DNA of 64,000 nt from the NCBI RefSeq assembly GCF_000211835.1, contig NZ_AEGR01000024.1:1-64000 (forward strand), read 5' to 3'. Shown here in pieces: positions 46,692 to 55,159 of this stretch; position 1 is the first letter of the stretch, and each line of letters opens with the position of its first letter. The position numbers and the translations under genes are program-made. Source of the DNA: Hylemonella gracilis ATCC 19624 (GTDB lineage Bacteria > Pseudomonadota > Gammaproteobacteria > Burkholderiales > Burkholderiaceae_C). Below the pieces are notes generated by a model, which searched no databases, was not told the origin of the DNA, and saw nothing but the letters and a program-made list of their open reading frames with translations.

Positions 46692-47698
46692 GCGATACCC
46701 TGGCCCAGGCCCTCAACCGCGCGCACAGCGACGTGGTGCTGATCGTCGACGACGTGCCCGACAACCTGTCGCTGCTGCACGACGCGCTGGACGAATCGGG
46801 CTGCACCGTGCTGGTCGCCTTGGACGGTGCCTCGGCATTGCAGCGGGCTGCGCAGGCCCGTCCGGACATCGTGCTGCTCGACGCCATGATGCCCGGCATG
46901 GATGGATTCGAGGTTGCGCGGCGTTTGAAGGCCGACGCGACCACGGCCCACATTCCCATCATCTTCATGACGGGGCTGACTGAGACTGAGCACTTGGTGG
47001 CCGCGCTGGAGGCGGGGGGCACCGACTACGTGACCAAGCCCATCCGCCCCAAGGAGGTGTTGGCCCGCATGCACGTGCACCTGCAGGGCGCGCGTGAGCG
47101 GCGCCAGGCGCGCAACGCGCTGGATGCCTTCGGCTACGCCAGTGTCACCGTGCGCGCCAGCGACGGCCGACTGATGTGGCAGACCCCGCTCGCACGTGAG
47201 CTGCTGGCGCGTTATTACGGCGAGCCAGTGCCTGGACCGGCGCATGTGCCTGAGCCAGTGCTGACCTGGTTGCGTCTCAGCGTGGAGCATGTGCTGGAAG
47301 CCCAAGCCCGCGGTGAACCCCTGGCCGAGCCGCCGCGCTTGAGCGTGGAGCAGGGCGCGCGCCGCCTCACCTTGCGGCTGCACCAGCGCAATGACGATGG
47401 CGCGACCTCCGCGGCCGCGGGCGACTGGATGCTGATCATGCAGGAGGCTTCAGACGAAAGCGTCATCGAAGCGATTTCCTTGAGCTTCCGATTGACGGCC
47501 AAAGAGGCCGAGGTGCTCTACTGGGTCATCAAGGGCAAGATCAACCGCGACATCGGCGACATCCTGGGCAGCAGCCCCATGACGGTCAAGAAGCACCTGG
47601 AGCGGGTCTACGCCAAGCTCGGCGTGGAGACTCGCACGGCCGCCGCGGCACTGGCGATGAACCGCATCAAGCAGTTGCATCCGCAGTTCGAGGGGTGA
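46688..47698 (+). CDS. REC-LuxR response regulator, probable partner of the permease-kinase
   Basis: A 336-residue regulator. The N-terminal receiver (VVLIVDDVPDNLSLLHDALD) has phospho-acceptor Asp65 in IVLLDAMMPGMDGFE and the conserved Lys in DYVTKPIRPKEVL. Residues about 140-255 are a PAS-like or unassigned linker. The C-terminus is a LuxR/GerE helix-turn-helix (LTAKEAEVLYWVIKGKINRD, then SPMTVKKHLERVYAKLGVET). The start overlaps the kinase stop (ATGA), which strongly suggests a cognate pair. Its target promoters are unknown. Confidence 0.92.
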   Translation: MSDTLAQALNRAHSDVVLIVDDVPDNLSLLHDALDESGCTVLVALDGASALQRAAQARPDIVLLDAMMPGMDGFEVARRLKADATTAHIPIIFMTGLTETEHLVAALEAGGTDYVTKPIRPKEVLARMHVHLQGARERRQARNALDAFGYASVTVRASDGRLMWQTPLARELLARYYGEPVPGPAHVPEPVLTWLRLSVEHVLEAQARGEPLAEPPRLSVEQGARRLTLRLHQRNDDGATSAAAGDWMLIMQEASDESVIEAISLSFRLTAKEAEVLYWVIKGKINRDIGDILGSSPMTVKKHLERVYAKLGVETRTAAAALAMNRIKQLHPQFEG

Positions 47699-47937
47699 AG
47701 GGTGAGGGTTGCAGTGATCCTCTTGGGACTAGAGTGAACGCTCCTGGCCAACCCGAGAGTCAGTGGAACTGGCGACGCTGCGATGGGGGTCCTGTTTCAA
47801 CCATCATCGGCTGCTCGGAGCCATTGGGGACATACCGTCTGCAGAAGCTGAGGCAAACTACTGTTGGCAACTAGCCTGTCAGACCACCCATGGGGCGGCC
47901 TGACTTGAGTCAACCCGCCTCCACGAGAGCCGAGGCA

Positions 47938-47970
47938 GTTCAGATGTTTTGTCTGAACGTATTTTTATTT
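47938..47970 (+). terminator. Rho-independent terminator-like hairpin just before a small gene
   Basis: GTTCAGA and TCTGAAC form a perfect 7-bp stem around TGTTTTG, followed by GTATTTTTATTT. It lies 240 bp after the response regulator and 24 bp before the next start codon, so it may end the two-component transcript or attenuate the small gene. The 295 bp from 47699 to 47993 hold no recognisable gene otherwise. Confidence 0.75.
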
Positions 47971-47993
47971 ATTGGTTTGAACGGAGTGATCAA

Positions 47994-48191
47994 ATGTTCG
48001 AAGAGCAGATTCCCTGGGGCGACATCATTGTGTTTTTCATTCTGTCAGTTGCTTTCTTCTACTGGGCTGTTGCTGCCGAAAATTTTCCTCACTCGATGAA
48101 AGAGAAGCTTCCTGCATTTCTTCTCAATCGGAAGTTGATGGTAGGTTGCGGAGTTATTGCCATGGCCATTGCGCTTTTGAAGTTTTTCTAG
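47994..48191 (+). CDS. Small two-helix membrane protein, unrecognised
   Basis: A 65-residue protein: MFEEQIPWGDIIVFFILSVA opens a first helix running through FFYWAVAAENF, and LMVGCGVIAMAIALLKFF is a second helix at the very C-terminus. ACGGAG lies about 8 bases before the ATG, a good ribosome binding site. Its DNA is clearly richer in A and T than the genes on both sides, which hints at recent acquisition. I recognise no family. It sits between the two-component pair and amn, with a terminator-like hairpin directly upstream. Confidence 0.6.
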   Translation: MFEEQIPWGDIIVFFILSVAFFYWAVAAENFPHSMKEKLPAFLLNRKLMVGCGVIAMAIALLKFF

Positions 48192-48229
48192 CCTATGGTC
48201 GCTGAGGACCGCAGGCACAATCGTTTCGT

Positions 48230-49723
48230 ATGCACCACCTTCCGCCCTTCATCTCCCCGCAACCCTTTGACGATGCCGCCGCGGCCCTGGCCCAGGTGCA
48301 ATTGATTTATGACGCCAGCATCGCTCATCTGCGCGAAGGCATGCGGCGTTTCGTGGCGGGGGATGACGGCGCCGGACCCGTGAGAGCCTATTACCCGCTG
48401 GTGCGCATCCGCACGGAGACCGTGCTGCGTCAGCAGGCGGGTGTGCAGGAGCGTCTGAGCTACGGTTTCGTCGCCGGCCCGGGGGTGTATGAAACCACGC
48501 TCACCCGGCCCGATCTGTTCAGCACCTACTATCTGGAGCAGTTCCGCCTGCTGCTGCGCAACCATGGCGTCACGCTGGAGGTCGCGACCAGCCGCCAGCC
48601 CATCCCCGTGCATTTCTCCTTTGCCGAGCATGACCACATCGAGGGCAGCCTCAGCGCGGAGCGGCGCCAGAAAATGCGCGATTGGTTCGACCTGCCCGAC
48701 TTGGAGGCCATGGACGACGGCATCGCCAACGGCACCCACGAAGCCCAGGCGGGGCAGCCACAGCCCTTGTCGCTGTTCACCGCGCCCCGCGTGGACTATT
48801 CCCTGCACCGGCTGCGTCACTACACCGGCACGGGGCCCGGGCACTTTCAGAATTTCGTGCTCTACACGAACTACCAGTTCTACATCGATGAGTTCATCCG
48901 CCTCGGGCGTGAGCTGATGCGGGATGCAAAGAGCGAGTACATCGCCTTCGTCGAGCCGGGCAATGTGGTCACGCGCCGCGCGGGTGAACCGGCCCGTGAC
49001 GAAGACGCCCTCGGCAAGGCGCCGCCGCGCCTGCCGCAGATGCCCGCCTACCACCTGGTCTTGCCCGATGGGAATGGCATCACCATGGTCAACATTGGCG
49101 TCGGTCCGGCCAATGCCAAGAACATCACCGACCACGTGGCCGTGCTGCGCCCGCACGCTTGGATCATGCTCGGCCATTGCGCGGGCCTGCGCAATGGCCA
49201 ACAGCTCGGGGACTACGTGTTGGCCCACGCCTATGTGCGCGAGGACCATGTGCTGGACGAGGAGTTGCCGCTGTGGGTGCCGATTCCGGCGCTGGCCGAG
49301 GTGCAGCTGGCGCTCGAGCAGGCCGTCGCCGACGTGACCGAGTTGCATGGCGCGCAGCTCAAGCGCATCTTGCGCACGGGCACGGTGGCCACCACCGACA
49401 ACCGCAACTGGGAACTGCTGCCCGAGAACCGGCCGCAGCGCCGCTTCAGCCAGAGCCGCGCCGTGGCCCTGGACATGGAGAGCGCGACCATCGCCGCGAA
49501 TGGTTTCCGCTTCCGCGTGCCTTACGGCACTTTGCTGTGCGTGAGCGACAAGCCCTTGCACGGCGAAATCAAGCTGCCGGGCATGGCCGACCACTTCTAC
49601 CGCGAGCGCGTGGACCAGCACCTGCGCATCGGCATTCGCGCGCTGGAGCTGCTGCGCCAGGGCGGTGTCAACCAATTGCACAGCCGCAAGCTCAGGAGCT
49701 TCGCGGAGGTGGCGTTCCAATAA
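48230..49723 (+). CDS. amn: AMP nucleosidase
   Basis: A 497-residue enzyme hydrolysing AMP to adenine and ribose 5-phosphate, controlling the adenylate pool. The N-terminal half holds the AMP nucleosidase-specific domain (LRHYTGTGPGHFQNFVLYTN). The C-terminal half is the phosphorylase-like catalytic fold (NGITMVNIGVGPANAKNITD, AWIMLGHCAGLRNGQQLGDY, ALDMESATIAANGFRFRVPY). Length is close to that of the E. coli protein. It lies 0.5 kb downstream of the permease-kinase/regulator pair on the same strand; a shared purine theme is inference. Confidence 0.95.
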   Translation: MHHLPPFISPQPFDDAAAALAQVQLIYDASIAHLREGMRRFVAGDDGAGPVRAYYPLVRIRTETVLRQQAGVQERLSYGFVAGPGVYETTLTRPDLFSTYYLEQFRLLLRNHGVTLEVATSRQPIPVHFSFAEHDHIEGSLSAERRQKMRDWFDLPDLEAMDDGIANGTHEAQAGQPQPLSLFTAPRVDYSLHRLRHYTGTGPGHFQNFVLYTNYQFYIDEFIRLGRELMRDAKSEYIAFVEPGNVVTRRAGEPARDEDALGKAPPRLPQMPAYHLVLPDGNGITMVNIGVGPANAKNITDHVAVLRPHAWIMLGHCAGLRNGQQLGDYVLAHAYVREDHVLDEELPLWVPIPALAEVQLALEQAVADVTELHGAQLKRILRTGTVATTDNRNWELLPENRPQRRFSQSRAVALDMESATIAANGFRFRVPYGTLLCVSDKPLHGEIKLPGMADHFYRERVDQHLRIGIRALELLRQGGVNQLHSRKLRSFAEVAFQ

Positions 49724-49745
49724 GTCTGCGTTGGGCGCAAACAAT

Positions 49746-49765
49746 AACGGCGCCCGGGCGCCGTT
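49746..49765. terminator. Palindromic hairpin between convergent amn and tctC-like genes
   Basis: AACGGCGCCCGGGCGCCGTT is a perfect 20-bp palindrome 22 bp after the amn stop, followed by GTTG rather than a long T tract. It could serve both convergent transcripts. Confidence 0.6.
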
Positions 49766-49889
49766 GTTGCGCGCGACTCCAAGAAGTCGTTACCGCAGAC
49801 CGCGCGTAACTGCCAAAACCCCGAGTCTTAGCCGGCTCGCGCTCGCCGAGCCAGCACCCTGATGTCGACGAAGATCGGCGTGGGCTCGC

Positions 49890-50861
49890 TCACTCCGGCT
49901 TGTAGCCGCTGCTCTTGAGCAAGGCCGCGCTCTCGGACACGTAGCGCTGGCTGTATTTCTTGAAGTCATCAATGGTTTCGATGACGGGGTCAATCCCCAG
50001 CGGCGCATAGGCGCCGGATTTGATCAATTGCCGCGTGGCTTCGTTGATCGCCTTGTTCAGCATTTGCTGCCGTTGCACCGACAAGCCCTTGGGACCCCAG
50101 ACGCCATACCAGGATTCCGCGACGAAGTTGGGGAACCCGCTCTCCGCGGCCGTGGGCACCTCCGGCATCAGCGCGCTGCGCTTGGCCGACGTCACGGCGA
50201 TGGGCTTGACCTTGCCCGCCTTGGCCAGCGATTGCAAGGAGATGATGGAGTCGATCAGGATCTGGGTCGTGCCACCGGCGACATCGGTCAGGGCGGGCGC
50301 GGTGCCCCGGTACACCACCGTCGCGAGATTGAGCTGCCCTTCCTTGGCCAGCATCAGGGTGGCCAGGTGACTGGGGGCGCCCAGCGCGGGCAGACCGGCA
50401 TACCATTTGTCCGGTTCACTGCGCGCGGCTTGCATGACATCCTTGATCTGCGTCTGCGGCAGATTGGGGGCGATCACCATCAGCAGGGGCGCGCTTGCGG
50501 TCCGGGCGATGAAGCTGAAGTCGGTCAAGGGATCATAGGGCGGCTTGGCCATGGCCTCCTTGGTCAGCACCTGCGTGGCGGCGGAGAACAGCAGTGTCAG
50601 GCCGTCGGCGGGCGCGGTCTGCACGGCCTTGCCCCCAATGGCGCCACTGGCTCCGGGGCGGTTGTCAACGATGACCGGCACACCCAAGTCCGTTTGCAAC
50701 TGCTTGGCCAGCAAGCGCGCCGCATTGTCGACACCTCCGCCCGCGGCGAAAGGAACAATGATCTTGACGGGCCCTTCCGGGAATTTGTCTTGCGCAGCGA
50801 CGATGCCGGTCATGAGCAAACCCAGCAGCAAGCCGAGCAGTTTGGGGATACGGATGTTCAT
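49890..50861 (-). CDS. Bug/TctC-family periplasmic solute-binding protein
   Basis: A 323-residue extracytoplasmic binding protein. The signal peptide (LLGLLLGLLMTGIVAAQ) is followed by a Bug fold: GPVKIIVPFAAGGGVDNAAR, VIVDNRPGASGAIGGKAV and PEVPTAAESGFPNFVAESWY. The start at 50861 has AGGAGA 6 bases upstream. No tctA/tctB membrane genes are adjacent, which is common because Bug proteins are often orphans. It is the last gene of the hydantoinase-type operon, so it may bind that operon's substrate or act as a sensor. Confidence 0.92.
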   Translation of the reverse strand: MNIRIPKLLGLLLGLLMTGIVAAQDKFPEGPVKIIVPFAAGGGVDNAARLLAKQLQTDLGVPVIVDNRPGASGAIGGKAVQTAPADGLTLLFSAATQVLTKEAMAKPPYDPLTDFSFIARTASAPLLMVIAPNLPQTQIKDVMQAARSEPDKWYAGLPALGAPSHLATLMLAKEGQLNLATVVYRGTAPALTDVAGGTTQILIDSIISLQSLAKAGKVKPIAVTSAKRSALMPEVPTAAESGFPNFVAESWYGVWGPKGLSVQRQQMLNKAINEATRQLIKSGAYAPLGIDPVIETIDDFKKYSQRYVSESAALLKSSGYKPE

Positions 50862-50889
50862 GGTTGTCTCCTGAAGAAAATTGAAATGC

Positions 50890-51303
50890 TCAAACCTCGC
50901 CTCGGTATGCGCCTCGCCAGGCTTTGGAACCACCCAGCAAGGGTGCGGCCAGGGCGGGGCCGTGCAGTTCCGCGTAGGACTGCAGCGTTCTGCTCATGCG
51001 CGGCAGCAGCCAGTCCGCGACGGCGGAGCTTGCCTCTCCGTCACTCAGGCGCTGAAGGATGTCGCGCACGGGCTGCGGCTGGATCGCCAAGGGGCCCCGC
51101 AGCAGCAGGAAATCGATGACCTCGGTCATGCCTTCGCGCTCGCTTCGCTCCAGGAAATGGTCGGCGATGTCACGCTCGAAGTCTTCGAGGGTGACGGTCA
51201 CGCCACTCATGGCGCAGGCACAGCCCAGCGCGATGTGCTGCGCCGCCAGCCGATGCCAGAGCATCGAGAGGTAGGCGGCTTGATCACAGGGCTGCATGTC
51301 CAT
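50890..51303 (-). CDS. Unrecognised small protein in the hydantoinase-type operon
   Basis: A 137-residue protein, mostly helical in appearance (YLSMLWHRLAAQHIALGCAC; VTLEDFERDIADHFLERSER; AVADWLLPRMSRTLQSYAEL). It has no signal peptide or membrane segment and no recognisable zinc motif, only scattered cysteines (PCDQ, GCAC). The start at 51303 is preceded by GAGAGGGGACCCCG, a plausible ribosome binding site; ATG 51297 is an alternative. It begins 22 bp after the B subunit and ends 28 bp before the binding-protein gene. Acetone and acetophenone carboxylases have a small third subunit in this position, but I see no similarity. Confidence 0.75.
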   Translation of the reverse strand: MDMQPCDQAAYLSMLWHRLAAQHIALGCACAMSGVTVTLEDFERDIADHFLERSEREGMTEVIDFLLLRGPLAIQPQPVRDILQRLSDGEASSAVADWLLPRMSRTLQSYAELHGPALAAPLLGGSKAWRGAYRGEV

Positions 51304-51325
51304 CGGGGTCCCCTCTCCGCTTGAG

Positions 51326-53068
51326 CTAGGCGCGGCGTCGCGCGGTTTCCTCGGCGTTGACCTCGAAGCGCTCGTCGAGCACGACGCCATACAAGGTCTC
51401 GGCTTGTTCGCGGCTCACGTAGCCTTCGCGCACGTCCTCGGCCACCCGTTCGGCGTCGCGCTCCATGGGGTTGCCGAAGCCGCCACCGCCACCCGACAGC
51501 ATTCTGTAGGCGTCACCCCGCTCCAGGCGCACGTTGAAGATTTTGGCGTTCGGATGGTCCGTCTTCCATTCACCCTGGTGTCGCACCGCCAGGCCGTTGC
51601 CCATGGCATCTCCGCCACCTTCCAGCCCCCAGGGTTTGCAATGAACGCGGTCGATGCGGGTCGTGACGGTGAAGGGCGAGAGCGCCTGCACCACCATTTC
51701 GGCCCCCAAGCCACCGCGATGTCGGCCCGCGCCGCCCGAGTCCTGGCGGATTTCGTATTTCTCCACCAACACCGGGTACTTGGCCTCCAGTTGCTCGGTC
51801 GGGCTGTTGTGGGTGTCTCCGTCGTTGATGCAGACCGTGACGGACACCCCGTCCTCGCTGCTCTTGGCGCCCCAGCCTCCGCCCAGAGGACCGATGCCCA
51901 CGATGAACAGCCGCCCGTCCTCGGGTGAAATGCCATGGATGTTGGGGAAGACCAAGTCGGCGTGGTGACCCGCGATCGACCGGTGCGGGATGGCCGGCGC
52001 CAGCGCCTTGAAGATGGTGTCGATCACCGTCATGGGGAAGGTCATCCAGACGCGCATGGGGTAGGGCCGTTCCGCGCTGATCACCGTGCCCATGGGCATG
52101 ATCACCTTGAGAGGTCGGAAGCTGCCGTCGTTCACCGGGTAGTCGGTGGGCGTGGTCAGACATTTGTAGGCCACCTGCGCGCAGGCGATGCCGGTGGTGA
52201 AGCCGGAGTTGTAGAAGCCCTTGACCTGTCGGCTCACATCCGAGAGGTCGATGGTCATTTCGTCGCCGCTGACGGTCACCTTCACCCGGATCGGAATGCG
52301 CTTGCCGATCTCCAGACCATCGTCGTCCATGAAGGATTCGGCTTCATAGGTGCCGTCGGGGATGGACAGGGTGTTCTCGCGCGCCACGGCCTCGGACGAA
52401 TCCATGATCTGCTGGATCGCGCCGTGCACCGCTTCGGCGCCGTAGCGCCGCAGCAGTTCGACGTAACGGCGCTCGCCCGTGGTGATGGCGGTGATCTGGG
52501 CGCGCAGATCACCCATGGCACGTTCAGAGAGCCGCACATTCATCGCGATGATGTCGATGAGGTCCTGGTTGACCACGCCCTCGCGCTGGTACTTCACGAT
52601 GGGAATCTGGATGCCCTCGCTGTAGATGTCGGTGGTCACGTTGCCCAGCGTGCCGCCCACGTCCAGCCAGTGCGCCATGCAGCAGGTGAAGCCCTGCAGC
52701 TGTCCTTCGTGAAAGACCGGCATCGTGAAGGTGAAGTGGTTCAGGTGACTGCCCGTGGTGTAGGCGTCGTTGGTCACCAGGATGTCACCCGGCTTGATGT
52801 TGTCATAGCCAAAGTGCCGGATCTTGGCTTTCACGGTCTCGGACATGCCGCGGATGAACATCGGCAATCCGAGGCCGATGGAGACGGTGTCCCCTTCCTT
52901 GGTGAAGAGGCCGACGGTGAAGTCCAGCGCTTCATAGATGATGAGGTTGTAGGCCGTGCGCGTGAGGTTGGTCTTCATCTCCTCCGTCACGGCATACAGG
53001 CCATTGCGGATGATTTCGACGGTGACCGGATCTATCCCGGACGTCTTGGGGGTGGCTGTCGTGCTCAT
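51326..53068 (-). CDS. Hydantoinase B / oxoprolinase-type subunit
   Basis: A 580-residue HyuB-family subunit, with segments DPVTVEIIRNGLYAVTEEMK, NDAYTTGSHLNHFTFTMPVF, GGTLGNVTTDIYSEGIQIPI and EKYEIRQDSGGAGRHRGGLG. HyuA/HyuB enzymes use ATP to open cyclic amides (N-methylhydantoin, 5-oxoproline, caprolactam) or carboxylate ketones; the substrate here cannot be assigned. The start overlaps the A-subunit stop (ATGA), which supports an AB complex. Confidence 0.9.
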   Translation of the reverse strand: MSTTATPKTSGIDPVTVEIIRNGLYAVTEEMKTNLTRTAYNLIIYEALDFTVGLFTKEGDTVSIGLGLPMFIRGMSETVKAKIRHFGYDNIKPGDILVTNDAYTTGSHLNHFTFTMPVFHEGQLQGFTCCMAHWLDVGGTLGNVTTDIYSEGIQIPIVKYQREGVVNQDLIDIIAMNVRLSERAMGDLRAQITAITTGERRYVELLRRYGAEAVHGAIQQIMDSSEAVARENTLSIPDGTYEAESFMDDDGLEIGKRIPIRVKVTVSGDEMTIDLSDVSRQVKGFYNSGFTTGIACAQVAYKCLTTPTDYPVNDGSFRPLKVIMPMGTVISAERPYPMRVWMTFPMTVIDTIFKALAPAIPHRSIAGHHADLVFPNIHGISPEDGRLFIVGIGPLGGGWGAKSSEDGVSVTVCINDGDTHNSPTEQLEAKYPVLVEKYEIRQDSGGAGRHRGGLGAEMVVQALSPFTVTTRIDRVHCKPWGLEGGGDAMGNGLAVRHQGEWKTDHPNAKIFNVRLERGDAYRMLSGGGGGFGNPMERDAERVAEDVREGYVSREQAETLYGVVLDERFEVNAEETARRRA

Positions 53069-55152
53069 GGTGTTTCGTTCCCGATGACGATTTGCAGATT
53101 GCCGAGTTCGTCGACGGACAGGGTGTCGCCAGGTTGAACGACCGTGGTGGAGGCATGTTCTTCGATCAACGCCGGGCCCACGACGACGTTGCCCGCCAGC
53201 AGTTGCTCGCGCACGTACACGGGGGTGTTGACCCATCCTGTCGCGCGGAAGTACACCGGTTTGTTCGCGCGCATCGCCGCGGGCGCGGCTTGGGCCGTGC
53301 CCCGTGCCACGCTGTGCCGAGGCGGCTTTTTCATCGTGCCCAGGACCGTGACGCGCAGGCTGACCAGATCGGCCGGTTCCTTGGGCGCGGACGTGCCGTA
53401 GCGCACCTTGTGCAGCTCGTCGAATTGCTGCTTGATCGCGGCGCGGTCCTTGGCCGCGAAGAAGGCCTGCGGCAGGTCGACGGTCACCGCGTGCTCCTGG
53501 CCGACGTAACGCATGTCGGCGGCGCGCTCGATGACCACGCCTTCCGGCTTCACACCCGACTGAGCCAGGGCCGCGCGGCCTTCGTCCTCCATGGACTGGT
53601 AGGCGGCCTCGATCTCCTCGAAGGAGACCTCATTGAGCTTGCGAAAGACCGAACGCACGTAGTCATAACGCAGATCGGAGAACAGCATGCCGTAGGCCGA
53701 GAAATAACCCGGCGCATAGGGAATCAGCACCTTGCGGATGCCGAGCTCCCGCGCAATCGCGGATGCGTGCAAGGGGCCGGCTCCACCGTAGACCACCATG
53801 GTGAAGTTGCCCGCGTCCAGGCCCCGTTCCGTGGTCACGGCCTTGACGGCGTGCGACATCTGCGTCACCGCGATGCGCAAGATGCCATCGGCGGCCTCGG
53901 TCGGGTCCAGGCCCAGCGGGCTGGCCACCCGTTCCAGCATCTGACGCTGGCTTCCTTCAAGGTCCAGCTTGAGTTCGCCGCCCAGGAAGTGGTCGGCGTC
54001 CAGGCGGCCGAGCAGCAAGTTGGCGTCCGTGACCGTGGGGTCTTGCCCGCCGCGGCCATAGGCCACGGGCCCAGGAATCGAGCCCGCGCTTTGCGGTCCG
54101 ACGCGCAGCGCCTTGCCGGTCTCGACGCGTGCAATCGAGCCGCCCCCCGTGCCGACTTCATGGATGTCCATCATCGGAATCTGGATGGGCAGCGCGCGCT
54201 CGTAACCTCCGATCAGCGCCGAACCCGTGGTGAGTGGCCGCCCCTCGCTGATCACCCCGGCCTTGGCCGTGGTCCCGCCCATGTCGAAGGCGATGGCGTC
54301 GCCCATGCCCAGTTGCGCGCAGATGGCCTGCGCGCCGATCACGCCAGCCGCGGGGCCGGATTCCAGCATGCGCACGCAACCCACCTTGGCATGCGCCACC
54401 GGAAACAAGCCGCCCGTGGACTGAACGATGTAGAAATCGCCCTCGAAATGCTGGCCGCTCAGGTGCTGTTCCAACTGACCGAGGTAGGCACTCACGCGGG
54501 GACCGACGTAGGCGTTGGCCACGGCCGTGGACACACGCTCGAACTCGCGGTATTCCTGCGAAAGCTCATGGGAGGCACAGACAAAGGCCCCCGGCAGTTC
54601 TTCCTGCAGGATCTGCTTGACCCGCTGTTCGTGTGCTGGGTTGCGGTAGGAGTGCAGCAGCAACACGGCCACGGCCTCGATGTCCTGGCCCTTGAGCTCG
54701 CGTGCGAGTTCGCGCACGGCGGCTTCGTCCAGCGGCTTGTGGATGCCGCCGTCGGCGCGCAAGCGCTCCGAGACTTCGTGACGCAGCGAGCGCTTGACCA
54801 AGGGCTGGTGCTTGTTGAAGAAGAGGTTGTAGGCGTCGGGCCGGTTCACGCGGCCGATTTCGTAGATGTCACGAAATCCCTCGGTGATCAGCAAGGCGGT
54901 CTTGGCCCCGTTGCGTTCCAGCAGGGTGTTGATGGCGATGGTCGAGCCGTGCAGGAACAGGCGTCCGTCACGCCAGTCGATCTTGGCGCTGTTGATGGTG
55001 TCCTGGATGCCCTTGACGAGTTCGCCATGGGTGGAAAGCGCCTTGCCGAACAGCAGTGTGCCGCTGGTCTCGTCAAACGCGGCCATGTCGGTGAAGGTGC
55101 CGCCGATATCGACGGCGATGCGCAGCGACTTCTGGGAAGAGGGGGCGTTCAT
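53065..55152 (-). CDS. Hydantoinase A / oxoprolinase-type subunit
   Basis: A 695-residue HyuA-family ATP-dependent subunit. The ASKHA-type phosphate motifs are visible: IAVDIGGTFTDMAAFDETSG at the N-terminus, DAIAFDMGGTTAKAGVISEG in the middle, and VVYGGAGPLHASAIARELGI. The PHxGTGGG-like adenosine region reads IHEVGTGGGSIARVETGKA. It is the larger partner of the B subunit and begins 7 bp after the FAH-family gene in transcription order. Confidence 0.92.
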   Translation of the reverse strand: MNAPSSQKSLRIAVDIGGTFTDMAAFDETSGTLLFGKALSTHGELVKGIQDTINSAKIDWRDGRLFLHGSTIAINTLLERNGAKTALLITEGFRDIYEIGRVNRPDAYNLFFNKHQPLVKRSLRHEVSERLRADGGIHKPLDEAAVRELARELKGQDIEAVAVLLLHSYRNPAHEQRVKQILQEELPGAFVCASHELSQEYREFERVSTAVANAYVGPRVSAYLGQLEQHLSGQHFEGDFYIVQSTGGLFPVAHAKVGCVRMLESGPAAGVIGAQAICAQLGMGDAIAFDMGGTTAKAGVISEGRPLTTGSALIGGYERALPIQIPMMDIHEVGTGGGSIARVETGKALRVGPQSAGSIPGPVAYGRGGQDPTVTDANLLLGRLDADHFLGGELKLDLEGSQRQMLERVASPLGLDPTEAADGILRIAVTQMSHAVKAVTTERGLDAGNFTMVVYGGAGPLHASAIARELGIRKVLIPYAPGYFSAYGMLFSDLRYDYVRSVFRKLNEVSFEEIEAAYQSMEDEGRAALAQSGVKPEGVVIERAADMRYVGQEHAVTVDLPQAFFAAKDRAAIKQQFDELHKVRYGTSAPKEPADLVSLRVTVLGTMKKPPRHSVARGTAQAAPAAMRANKPVYFRATGWVNTPVYVREQLLAGNVVVGPALIEEHASTTVVQPGDTLSVDELGNLQIVIGNETP

Positions 55153-55159
55153 GGCGTCT

